This document shows, one piece after another, positions 34,859 through 43,112 of a DNA stretch of 64,000 nt. This stretch comes from a virus. The position numbers were made by a program, and so were the translations under genes. The stretch is from IMG/VR virus record IMGVR_UViG_3300048592_000244, positions 42,114-106,113 of that record. One strand, 5' to 3'. Positions within the stretch are counted from its first letter, which is position 1, and every line of letters begins with the position of its first letter. The notes below the pieces were generated by a model. That model made no database searches. It was not told the origin of the DNA and saw only the letters and a list, made by a program, of their open reading frames with translations.

Positions 34859-35457
34859 TCTACACGTACAGCATCGGCACCTATTTTCCAGAGGGCAACC
34901 TCGACACGCGCATCCTGCACGACACGATTGGAAATTCCTCAATCACGGGTGTGCTCATTGGCCTCCACACCGAAGGCGACGACCTCAAGGTGGAATTTCA
35001 AGACGCGCTCTCTGTACCAGACAAAGACCTCCTCGACGGTTTGATTGAAGCTGCGCCAAACTCAATGGGCTTACTCATCAAGGCTAAGGAAAAGAGGTAC
35101 GTCGAGATCGACGAACGCACCTCCGAACTGATCGGAGAGGGGTTTACTTACGACGGCAAGATTTTCAGCTTGTCACGACAGGCGCAGTCAAACATGCTGG
35201 GTGTCAGGGCCGCCATCGCTGACTACCGGGCCTCAGGTACGCTGTCAGCCTTTGAGGCGGCGTTCTTTCCGCTGAAATTCAACACGCTCGACGACACCGA
35301 TTCTACCGGGCTGGCCCTCGTAGATGATTTCCTCACGTTCTATGACACCGCGATGGGCACTGTGCGTGCCTACTTGGACGGTGGCACCGCTCTCAAGGCA
35401 GCCATACGCGCAGCCGTAGATATAGCAGGAGTGGATGCGGTCGTAGACGAAAGGTGA
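34855..35457 (+). CDS. tail fibre-associated protein, DUF4376-like
   Basis: 200 residues. The second half (FSLSRQAQSNMLGVRAAI, NTLDDTDSTGLALVDDFL, MGTVRAYLDGGTALKAAIRA) matches the general form of the domain (DUF4376-like) that accompanies fibre or fibre-assembly proteins. It is coupled to the fibre gene by a 4-base overlap, so a fibre chaperone or accessory subunit is likely. Confidence 0.65.
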   Translation: MIYTYSIGTYFPEGNLDTRILHDTIGNSSITGVLIGLHTEGDDLKVEFQDALSVPDKDLLDGLIEAAPNSMGLLIKAKEKRYVEIDERTSELIGEGFTYDGKIFSLSRQAQSNMLGVRAAIADYRASGTLSAFEAAFFPLKFNTLDDTDSTGLALVDDFLTFYDTAMGTVRAYLDGGTALKAAIRAAVDIAGVDAVVDER

Positions 35458-35461
35458 CACC

Positions 35462-36337
35462 ATGAGAGCACTGGTACTGGCTGGCGGCGGGTCGAAGGGA
35501 AGCTGGCAGGCCGGTGTGCTCAAGGCACTCGCTCATCACCCGGAATATCACTCAGGCTTTCACTACGTTGCGGGCACCTCTGTGGGTGCCCTCAATGCTG
35601 CTGCGGTGGCGATGAACACCAAGCACGACTTCCCAGAGAGCATCCATCTGCTGGAGGAAATCTGGCACAGCAAGCTGAACATCTGGAAGCTGAAATTCCC
35701 GCCGTACATCTCCGGCCTGTGGTCGAACTCCTTGGGCACCAACAAGGGGCTCAAGGACTTGCTCAACGTCTACATCGACTGCGAGCAGATCGCCCGGTCG
35801 AACGTCACGCTCAACATCACGGCTGTGAGCCTACAGTCCGGCAAGGTGCGTAGGTTCAGCGGAAAAGACCCGCTGTTGGTAGACGGCCTGCTGGCAAGCT
35901 CCTGCTTCCCCATCGCGTTCCCGCCACAGAACATCGAAGGGGAACTCTACACGGACGGCGGAGTCCGCGACGTCGCTCCACTGAGCCCGGCTATCAAGTC
36001 GGGTGCCACGGAGATCGTGGTTGTCCTGTGCAGTGACCCGGACGCTTTGGAGCACAACCCACTTTCCGCAGACCGGCTCAACCGCGTCTACAAGGTCGCC
36101 ATGCAGGTCGTGGAGATCATGGCGGCGGAAGTCCTGATGAACGACATCAAGAAGTGCAATGCGATGAACGCTGAGATCGAGGAAGGTGGGGCACCGGGTA
36201 AGCGCCGGATCAAGCTGCACCTGTATTTCCCGCAGCGCCCGCTGGGAGACTCACTGGACTTCTCGCCCAATCTCATGCGCAGCCAGTACGCAATGGGATA
36301 CGCTGACGGCATGGCCAAGCTGCGCGAACTCTACTAG
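35462..36337 (+). CDS. patatin-like phospholipase
   Basis: 291 residues with the complete patatin signature: oxyanion loop GGGSKG (residues 8-13), nucleophile elbow GTSVG with Ser40, and catalytic Asp in DGG (Asp165), so it should hydrolyse acyl ester bonds of phospholipids. No signal peptide or membrane helix. It is the last gene of the tail block, 4 bases after the fibre-associated gene. It may be carried in the virion to breach membranes, act in lysis or act on lipids during infection. Its stop overlaps the stop of the convergent sigma-like gene in the tetramer CTAG. Confidence 0.85.
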   Translation: MRALVLAGGGSKGSWQAGVLKALAHHPEYHSGFHYVAGTSVGALNAAAVAMNTKHDFPESIHLLEEIWHSKLNIWKLKFPPYISGLWSNSLGTNKGLKDLLNVYIDCEQIARSNVTLNITAVSLQSGKVRRFSGKDPLLVDGLLASSCFPIAFPPQNIEGELYTDGGVRDVAPLSPAIKSGATEIVVVLCSDPDALEHNPLSADRLNRVYKVAMQVVEIMAAEVLMNDIKKCNAMNAEIEEGGAPGKRRIKLHLYFPQRPLGDSLDFSPNLMRSQYAMGYADGMAKLRELY

Positions 36338-37188
36338 CGGAATCCCTGCGTGGTGTGATCCATAATTTCCTTCGCGGTGGGCACTTTGACGGACATGCCA
36401 CCTAGAAGGAAAATGGTGAGCGCGGCACGCTTGGTGCCGATGTAGTGCTTGAGGGCGCGGATGGCACCAAGGCGTGGGTAGGTTTCGATGCGCCTGACGA
36501 TCTCGGCCTGATGCTCCTCGTTGTGCATGAACAGCCAGCCACGGATCATCGCCACGAGAAACTGAGCGACGTCCACAGGCCGACCGGCTGCACTGGTGTC
36601 CACTTCCTCTTTGCCCAAGATCGAATCGACGCGACGGATCACAGCCGGGCTGATGGTGAATCCACTGCGCTCCACAGCCTCGTACAGCAGGGCGAACAAC
36701 CGGCTGGAGCAGTAGAAGGGGAAGAAGGCGCGTAGCTCGGTGAAGAACTCTGTGTCCAGCAGCTTGTCAACCGTACCCTCGTGCATCAATTCCAGCGTGT
36801 CGTGATCCACATACTCTGTGCGCTGGCGGCGGAAAAAGTCGATGCAGAGGTTCTTGATGATCGCCGTCGCCCACGAATGCAGCTTGCCGTTCTTCCGGTT
36901 GAAGCTGTCAATGGCGGCGTCGATTTTCAGCAGGCTGTCCTGCACCAAGTCTTCTCTGGTGTGGCTGTCCGCGCTCTTGGCGAAGGTATTCACCGTGGCC
37001 ACCACCATCGGGTGCATGATGGTGTAGAAATCCCCCTGCGTATCAGGGCTGGGCTTCTTCTGGAGCTTGACCGCTAATTCCTCGGCGGCGTCGTTGTCGA
37101 ACGGGTGCCTAGCGGAAGGTGCGGGTTGCTTCCTCGTGGAACGAGTAGGTCTCTTTGAGTTCTTCGATTTTCCCGCGCTGCTTGGCAT
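36334..37188 (-). CDS. sigma-70 region 2-type sigma factor
   Basis: 284 residues. Residues about 60-125 (TREDLVQDSLLKIDAAIDSF, LHSWATAIIKNLCIDFFRR) match sigma-70 region 2 as in ECF factors, which contacts core RNA polymerase and the -10 element. The C-terminal 150 residues show no clear region 4; one hydrophobic turn (LTIFLLGG) is seen near the end. Residues 1-27 are basic and overlap the previous gene by 80 bases; ATG at about residue 58 is an alternative that keeps region 2. Last gene of the minus operon; a late-gene sigma factor is the natural inference. Confidence 0.75.
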   Translation of the reverse strand: MPSSAGKSKNSKRPTRSTRKQPAPSARHPFDNDAAEELAVKLQKKPSPDTQGDFYTIMHPMVVATVNTFAKSADSHTREDLVQDSLLKIDAAIDSFNRKNGKLHSWATAIIKNLCIDFFRRQRTEYVDHDTLELMHEGTVDKLLDTEFFTELRAFFPFYCSSRLFALLYEAVERSGFTISPAVIRRVDSILGKEEVDTSAAGRPVDVAQFLVAMIRGWLFMHNEEHQAEIVRRIETYPRLGAIRALKHYIGTKRAALTIFLLGGMSVKVPTAKEIMDHTTQGFR

Positions 37189-37891
37189 TCAGTCGTTCCA
37201 TCAGGCCGGGGTAGACGAAAGCCGTCATCCCGATGAGGGACATTACCATAGAGTCCCCGGCGTGAGCAAGCCAGCTTGCTTTGGCCGTTCGTTTAGGGGG
37301 TTTCTTCCCCAGCCACTCGACCTGATGAAATTCAGACTCGATCTCGCAGACGCTGGGGTGAACCAGATCAGGCCATAGATGCTGAATGAATCGTAGGACG
37401 CCGGGCACGCTGCCGTCGTAGACGTCGTGGGGCACGTTCTTGTTGAATGGCTTGCCCTTCTTATTGACGCTTGGCCGCGAAACCATGATTTTCGAGAACA
37501 GGTGGACGAGAGACGGGTGTACGGTGATGGCAAACCTGAATAACCGAGCCAACCTCTCACGGAATAGGGCGTCGTAAAAGGCGCGGTTGTAGATCACGCC
37601 GGGGCTCGTCTTTTGGCCGCCAGAGACCCTGTACTCCTCCAACACCAGCAGGCAGTTCAGTGGCACGTTGCCGCGCTGGCCAAGCCAGCTAAGGACGTCT
37701 CTGACACGCTGGAACTGCCACTCGACCCGGCCCCAGATGTCGGTGTTGCTGTCAGTGACCGTGGCCTTCGACATCATCAACTGCGGCACCGGCCCGCGAT
37801 TATCCCACACGTTGATCCCCTGCGTGGCGTAGCCGGGGTCAATGCCGATGGTGAAATCAACGGGTAGGTCTTTGTTGAATGTGTTTGACAT
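37109..37891 (-). CDS. RuvC/RNase H-fold Holliday junction resolvase-like protein
   Basis: 260 residues. FTIGIDPGYATQGINVWD (Asp18) matches the first acidic strand of RuvC, LLVLEEYRVSGG supplies Glu85/86, and LAHAGDSMVM (His210, Asp213) the last acidic motif. Together these are the metal-binding residues of RuvC-type enzymes that cut Holliday junctions or branched DNA. The neighbours are recombination genes. Phage packaging also needs a debranching nuclease. It overlaps both neighbouring genes. Confidence 0.75.
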   Translation of the reverse strand: MSNTFNKDLPVDFTIGIDPGYATQGINVWDNRGPVPQLMMSKATVTDSNTDIWGRVEWQFQRVRDVLSWLGQRGNVPLNCLLVLEEYRVSGGQKTSPGVIYNRAFYDALFRERLARLFRFAITVHPSLVHLFSKIMVSRPSVNKKGKPFNKNVPHDVYDGSVPGVLRFIQHLWPDLVHPSVCEIESEFHQVEWLGKKPPKRTAKASWLAHAGDSMVMSLIGMTAFVYPGLMERLNAKQRGKIEELKETYSFHEEATRTFR

Positions 37892-38372
37892 GGATGTCCA
37901 AGTTAGCCCAGAGCGACGTGAAATGCACGACGCGATTCAAGTTCACCAGCGCGGTGTCCAGCATGACGAACACCGAGTCCTTGAATTTCAGCCGGTGTGA
38001 TGTTTTCAGATTGAAGCGGTGCGCTGTGGTGAGCGACCGTCCGTTGTCGAAGACGAACTCGAACACCCAGCCCATCGGTGCGCCCTCAATATCGTAGCCT
38101 TGGTCCGTCAGCCACTGGAGCGCGTAGGGATGCTCGGTGTTGACCTTGCGGGCAAGGTAGTAGCAGTCACCCATTTTCCAGCCGTTGCCGTCGAAGTGAA
38201 GGATGTCAGTCTCGGCGTCGTAGTTCTTGTTGTGCTCTTGCTTGAGGGCGTGCCACGCGTGCAGGATAATGTCGTTGTGGGACTCGAAGACATTGCCGTC
38301 TGGCTGCGGCTCCACAAACTCGTGGTAAACCACGAACAGTGGGTTCTTGTGCATCATCGGTGGTACGGCCAC
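37857..38372 (-). CDS. unknown protein in recombination operon
   Basis: 171 residues. GTG start at 38372 directly abuts the TAA of the gp46-like gene, with GGAGA 6 bases upstream. Mixed alpha/beta, many His and aromatic residues, no recognised motif. It overlaps the resolvase gene by 35 bases, so the three are tightly co-translated. Confidence 0.75.
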   Translation of the reverse strand: MAVPPMMHKNPLFVVYHEFVEPQPDGNVFESHNDIILHAWHALKQEHNKNYDAETDILHFDGNGWKMGDCYYLARKVNTEHPYALQWLTDQGYDIEGAPMGWVFEFVFDNGRSLTTAHRFNLKTSHRLKFKDSVFVMLDTALVNLNRVVHFTSLWANLDIHVKHIQQRPTR

Positions 38373-40355
38373 TTAGGTCTCCTGCACGGACACCAGCGAC
38401 GAAATTCCATCGGCCATCGTGCAGCGGTATCCGTGAGCCACAGAAGCTACCAGTTCCCGCTTGTTGGTCAACAGAAGGCAGGAGACGCCGTACTGCTGGC
38501 AGAAGAATTCCAGCACCTCGACCACGGCCTGCTGGCCGGTGTCGTCCATGAAGTCAGCGATCTCGTCAAGGAACAGGACGCCGGAGTTGAAGACGTGCTT
38601 GGACGCCATGAGGTGCAGGGTGAGGAAAATGCAGAAGTCGATGCGCCTGCGCTCACCACCACTGAGGTCTCCGTAGCCTGTGGTCTGGTCTCCCTTGCTG
38701 GCCTCGACGTAGAATCCCTCGACGGTCTTGCTGCCCTTTTTCTTGTGGGACTTGAACGCCACACGCAATTCGTCCTTGGAGAACAGGCTCAGGCACATCT
38801 GGGCCGTGGCCGTCATCTCTGGCAGCAGGGCCTCAAACATGAAGTGCTGTAGGCTACCCTTGCCGCCGCCGAACATGCTGGCCACGTTGTCCCACAGGGT
38901 CTTTTCACCGGCCCACTGCTCTTGGTTGTTGGCAGACGCCTTGCGGTCTTCCTTGAGGCGACGTGTTTCATTTTCCAGCCGGTCTATGTCCTTGGCGATC
39001 TGCTCGATGGCCTCTGTGTCCGGCTTGAGCGCGGCTTCCAGATCGACCTTCACGGCTTCGCCTCTTTCGATCTGTTCCTTGTTGGACTCGACACGGTTGG
39101 CGAGATCGCGGTCCTGCCTTATCAAGTCGCTTTGCTGCTGTTCAAGAGACTTCATGTGGGCGTGAGCAGCTTTATAGTCCACGAGCAGTTTGGCAGCGGT
39201 CTCCTCGTTGAGTCCGGTTTTCGTTTGCCGGGCTAAGTAGTGCTGCTGTGTCTTGTCGTAGCTGCGGATAATGTCCAGCTTCTTTTCGTTCAGGCGCTTC
39301 AATTCATTCTGTGTGCTGGCCAGCGCCTTCTGTAGAGCTTCTTCGCCGAGAGGTTGACCGCATGTGTGGCAGAGTCTGCCTTCGGAATCTTGCTGGAGAC
39401 GCTGGTTCTCGTTGGTGATGTCACGGTCAACCCACTCAAGAGCGTTTTTCCTCTCTGTCTCTTGACGCGTCAACATCTCCGTGGCTGCGTTGAATTCAAT
39501 CCAGCGGTCCTTGGCTTCCTCGAACTGTTGTATCACTGGCTTGTATTTCTCGACGGCATCGTTGGTGGCATCCATCTTGGGGCGGAGTTCCCTGCGCTCG
39601 TGTTCTGCGCTGGTGACAGCGAGTCGGTACGTGGCGAGGTGCTCATCCAGCGTGTGGATTTTCTCCCAGATGTCATCTTCATCCTCGCCGCGAATTTCTG
39701 TCCTGCGCTGGTCGAGTTCAAGCATCGCGGTTTCGTTCTTGGCGATCCACGCGTCAATGGCTTTGCTCACGCCGTTGCATTCGATCTCCGTCTCCATTGC
39801 GAATTTCCACTTCGCCTTCGCTCGCTCATGGAGGCCGGAAAAGTCGAACGGCACGATGGTGTCCAGCAGCGACTTCTGCTCCTTGTCGGTCATCAGGGCG
39901 AAGGTCTGGGATTCCGCGCCGGTAAACACCATCGTCCGCACGAAAGTCTCGTAGTTCATGCCGAGGATATTCTCCACGGCCTCGTTCATCACCTTGAGGT
40001 CGCCGCTCTGGATGCCGTCCTTGTCCGGCCTGCGGATAAACACGTTGTTGCCGTGCTCCGAATGCTTGCGATACCGGCTGATGGTGTAGACTCCGCCCGG
40101 CTTGGTGATCCAGACGGAGCCCGAGCAGTCTTTGTTCACCGGCTGGCGCACGCAGGAGTCTGCGTTCTCCATCCCCGGCCATTTTCCGAACAAGGTCCAG
40201 AGGACGAGGTACATCAGGCTGGTTTTTCCGGTGCCGTTGCTGTCCGCGTAGTCGCTCTGGCTGTCGCCAAAGACCACAGACACCCTGTGGGTGCCGAATT
40301 CCATCTTCACGTTCTGGTAGGAACGGAAATTCGTGCCATGAACCATCTGTAACAT
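38373..40355 (-). CDS. SbcC/Rad50-like ATPase subunit of recombination nuclease (T4 gp46-like)
   Basis: 660 residues. Walker A SNGTGKTS (residues 39-46) lies after FRSYQNVKMEF and VSVVFGD; a long coiled coil (about 165-500) is split by a zinc-hook CHTCGQPL (about 328); the ABC signature LSGGERRR (about 563) and Walker B VLFLDE (about 590) follow. This is the order in SbcC/Rad50/gp46. With the next gene it should form the nuclease that resects DNA ends for recombination. The insertion DSQSDYAD just before the P-loop is unusual. Start overlaps the preceding stop by one base. Confidence 0.9.
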   Translation of the reverse strand: MLQMVHGTNFRSYQNVKMEFGTHRVSVVFGDSQSDYADSNGTGKTSLMYLVLWTLFGKWPGMENADSCVRQPVNKDCSGSVWITKPGGVYTISRYRKHSEHGNNVFIRRPDKDGIQSGDLKVMNEAVENILGMNYETFVRTMVFTGAESQTFALMTDKEQKSLLDTIVPFDFSGLHERAKAKWKFAMETEIECNGVSKAIDAWIAKNETAMLELDQRRTEIRGEDEDDIWEKIHTLDEHLATYRLAVTSAEHERRELRPKMDATNDAVEKYKPVIQQFEEAKDRWIEFNAATEMLTRQETERKNALEWVDRDITNENQRLQQDSEGRLCHTCGQPLGEEALQKALASTQNELKRLNEKKLDIIRSYDKTQQHYLARQTKTGLNEETAAKLLVDYKAAHAHMKSLEQQQSDLIRQDRDLANRVESNKEQIERGEAVKVDLEAALKPDTEAIEQIAKDIDRLENETRRLKEDRKASANNQEQWAGEKTLWDNVASMFGGGKGSLQHFMFEALLPEMTATAQMCLSLFSKDELRVAFKSHKKKGSKTVEGFYVEASKGDQTTGYGDLSGGERRRIDFCIFLTLHLMASKHVFNSGVLFLDEIADFMDDTGQQAVVEVLEFFCQQYGVSCLLLTNKRELVASVAHGYRCTMADGISSLVSVQET

Positions 40356-41419
40356 TAGCGTGCCCCCGGCGCGTTGGCAGGACGAAGAATTTCCATCACA
40401 GCCCGCAGTATCTTGGCCTTCCTGTCCTGCACCAGCAGCCCCTGATTGACCTGATAGGTCAGGTAGCGTTCGATGGATTCACCAAGGCTGGCGTTGGATA
40501 GCTGAATGCGTGGTGCGCCCTGCTCCTCCAGCGACCGGGCGATTACCGTAGCCGGTTTTTCCCGCATGTAGTCGTTGCCCGGCGTCTCGTAGCGTTGCTC
40601 GACCGTGTAGAACTCAGGAGCGGTAGTGGGGAGGCGGGCTATGGTGACGGCGGTGGGGTCGTTCCCCCACAGACCGAGTGCCCACCAGCCGTACTTGTAG
40701 CCCTCCTCCCCGAACGTGTTCTGATGCGTGCAGCCAAGGTGGTAAGCCTTCTCGCTCACCGGCTGTGCCTTGTGGATGTCGTTGAAAAGCAGCGCCTCGA
40801 ATTGCGCCGGGCGGAAATCCTCCAGCTTGATACCGAAGTGTGGCTTGACGCCATTCACCTCGGCACCATCGACCGGGTAGTGGCCGACGAAGACCAGAGT
40901 TTCCCCTGTCGGCACCTGTTCCCACAGCTTATGCAGGTCGATGTCAACCATCGCCTGCTTGTGGTTGTAGTAGAACGGCACCAGCATGACGTTCAGCTTC
41001 AATGATGAGCCGTGGCGCTCCAGACGGATCAGGTGGGGCTCCGAAGCAATGAGATCAACCACGGGCTCGAAGCACTTGAGCGTGTGCAGGTTGTGGTACT
41101 TCTCAGTGCGCTCATGGTTGCCGACGTTGAGGATAATCCTGCTGCCGTTGGCTTTTTCCTGCGTGAACAAGTCCATGAGTTCCGATGTCACCACCGGGTT
41201 CAGGTTGTTCTTGTCGTGCGTCAGGTCGCCGTTGATTATCAGCGGCACGTCCATCGCTCGGGCTGCTTGAATTCCTTGCAGCAGCACATGCACGCTGGAC
41301 ATGATGCGCGTCTCGGGGTCAGGTTGCTTCCACGCGTGGATATGGTGGTCCCCGCCCACGACCGCGAAGGGCGTGAACTGAGATTTATCGGCGGTGGGGT
41401 CGTCGATCACATAGAGCAT
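40355..41419 (-). CDS. SbcD/Mre11-like nuclease subunit (T4 gp47-like)
   Basis: 354 residues from ATG 41419, which follows the upstream TAA by 2 bases; an in-frame ATG at 41467 would overlap that gene by 46 bases. Calcineurin-like phosphoesterase motifs in order: GGDHHIH, INGDLTHD, NVGNHE, VGHYP and CTHQN. These bind two metal ions in Mre11, SbcD and gp47. Paired with the adjacent gp46-like gene. GNHE in place of GNHD is a known variation. Confidence 0.85.
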   Translation of the reverse strand: MLYVIDDPTADKSQFTPFAVVGGDHHIHAWKQPDPETRIMSSVHVLLQGIQAARAMDVPLIINGDLTHDKNNLNPVVTSELMDLFTQEKANGSRIILNVGNHERTEKYHNLHTLKCFEPVVDLIASEPHLIRLERHGSSLKLNVMLVPFYYNHKQAMVDIDLHKLWEQVPTGETLVFVGHYPVDGAEVNGVKPHFGIKLEDFRPAQFEALLFNDIHKAQPVSEKAYHLGCTHQNTFGEEGYKYGWWALGLWGNDPTAVTIARLPTTAPEFYTVEQRYETPGNDYMREKPATVIARSLEEQGAPRIQLSNASLGESIERYLTYQVNQGLLVQDRKAKILRAVMEILRPANAPGAR

Positions 41420-41421
41420 GT

Positions 41422-42438
41422 TTAGTAACTCGGCAGTTTGTCGTAGGGACTTGAGAGTTTTCTGCACAAAGGCGAGCTTTCCAGTTTGGATAGAAGGCTG
41501 CCGCTGCTGTCGGAAAATTCATGCCACGCCATCCACTGCTTGATCCAGTCAATGTTGGCGGAGCCCACGGCACAGAGCGGGTTGCCCATGTCGAGCTTGT
41601 CCGGTCCCTGCGGTGGGTTCAGGCGCATCAGGTGAGCATTGAGGGCGTAGACGCGCTGGCTATTTTCACTCGCCAGCTTCTCCAGTGTCTTCGTGACCTT
41701 CTCACCGACCGACATCTTCGTGTGGATCAAGTTGCAGAAATTGTTGTAGCCGCCGTACTCACGCAAAATCATCAAGGCCCGCTTTTCCGCACAGCTTGGC
41801 AGGCCGGGGATCATGTCGGACTTATCGCCTTGCAGCCAGCGGTATTCCGCCCACTGATCGAGCGTCAGCTTGATCTGCTTGTCGGCTGGCAGCTTCTTGT
41901 TCTCTTTGAAAAAGTGGGCGCTCTGTTCGTAGAAATTGTCGTGGGTCAACCAGCGCGGCGGTTTGCCGGGGTAGTAGATGGTGAAATTCGGCGAGATCAG
42001 CGGGAACATATCCTTGTCGGTAGACACGCAGATGATCGGCGTGTCGGCATACATCATGCGCAGGTGCCCGATGATGTCGTCTGCTTCCATCTTCGCCTGC
42101 TCGAACCAGAATACGTTCAGTTGCAGCAGCGCCGTGCGGAGTTCAGGTAACTGTGCCTGAATAGCTTGATATTGTTTTTCCTCCTCGGGGGTGCGTTTCT
42201 TTTGCCGTTGTTTGTAGTCCGGCAGGTACTGAGTTCTCCAACAGCCTTTGTTGGAGTAGTCATTCGGATCGCTGACGAGCCACACATGCTCCGGCTTCAA
42301 GTCGTTCACCAGCTTCACCAGCATGTTGAACATGCCGTAGTAGAGCCCGGTGAACTGGCCGCTGTTCTTCGACCAGAGTTCACGGTGCGAATGGGCACCA
42401 CGGTGCGCCATGTTGTGGACGTCGATCAGCAGGATCAT
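41422..42438 (-). CDS. FEN-type 5'-3' exonuclease (T4 RNase H / Pol I N-domain-like)
   Basis: 338 residues. MILLIDVHN start, YLPDYKQRQKKRTPEE (71-86), EADDIIG (118-124), STDKDM (139-144) and GDKSDMIPGLP (204-214) are the acidic, basic and helix-hairpin-helix motifs of flap endonucleases. It should remove RNA primers and 5' flaps in lagging-strand synthesis. The stop lies 2 bases before the gp47-like start; its own start overlaps the next upstream gene by 4 bases. Confidence 0.9.
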   Translation of the reverse strand: MILLIDVHNMAHRGAHSHRELWSKNSGQFTGLYYGMFNMLVKLVNDLKPEHVWLVSDPNDYSNKGCWRTQYLPDYKQRQKKRTPEEEKQYQAIQAQLPELRTALLQLNVFWFEQAKMEADDIIGHLRMMYADTPIICVSTDKDMFPLISPNFTIYYPGKPPRWLTHDNFYEQSAHFFKENKKLPADKQIKLTLDQWAEYRWLQGDKSDMIPGLPSCAEKRALMILREYGGYNNFCNLIHTKMSVGEKVTKTLEKLASENSQRVYALNAHLMRLNPPQGPDKLDMGNPLCAVGSANIDWIKQWMAWHEFSDSSGSLLSKLESSPLCRKLSSPYDKLPSY

Positions 42439-43112
42439 TTCTTTTCCTTGAGGCGGCTGCGTTCGCGTGAGAGGTTTACTTCGTAGGCTTCGCGGTAGAG
42501 CGTAATCAGCCTGTCCTTCAATTCAGACAGCACGCGCTCCCGCTTTGCAATCCACAGCTTCGGGATTGTGAACAGGGCGATGTACGGCATGACGGGGATG
42601 AAATTCTGCACGCCGGGGGTCTTGTTGCAGTACAGCGAAGTCTTGACGCGTAAAGAGTTGTTCACCTGATCGTCCTTCTCGGGCTTCTCAGGGAACCAGA
42701 ATGGATGGCTGACGTGGCAGACCATGCGCTGGAAGCCAAGCTGCTTGCCACGGAAGATCAGCGAGCCGGAGTCCATTGCAGTCGGGTCGTTGGCGCTGTA
42801 ACGCTGGTCATCCCATTCATCGGCGTCCAGTTCCTCGAACACAATCGTGGGGTCAGCGAACGCGAGTTCCGTGTTGGCGTCGATCACCAGTTCAGCGCCA
42901 AGGTCGCGGCACAACTCGGCAATCACCTGATCGTCAGGGATGCAGGATATTTCCTGATTCTTCACCATCTGGGCGATGATCTGGGCGTTGGGGCTCACGG
43001 CGTCCACAATGCCCGGATGGTCGCCAAGGGAGTTCGCGGGAATAAAAATCCTGCGGCCCTTGTAGAACAGATCGGTCGGTCTAACGGAATGCTGGGTTGG
43101 TGCCTTGTGCAT
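42435..43112 (-). CDS. unknown protein between recombinase and FEN nuclease genes
   Basis: 225 residues, mixed alpha/beta with an acidic centre (FEELDADEWDDQRY) and a basic C-terminal helix (LSRERSRLKEKK). Overlaps the recombinase gene by 32 bases and the FEN gene by 4. No motif recognised. The setting suggests a replication or recombination accessory such as a mediator or single-strand binding protein, but no OB-fold pattern or acidic tail is evident. Confidence 0.7.
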   Translation of the reverse strand: MHKAPTQHSVRPTDLFYKGRRIFIPANSLGDHPGIVDAVSPNAQIIAQMVKNQEISCIPDDQVIAELCRDLGAELVIDANTELAFADPTIVFEELDADEWDDQRYSANDPTAMDSGSLIFRGKQLGFQRMVCHVSHPFWFPEKPEKDDQVNNSLRVKTSLYCNKTPGVQNFIPVMPYIALFTIPKLWIAKRERVLSELKDRLITLYREAYEVNLSRERSRLKEKK

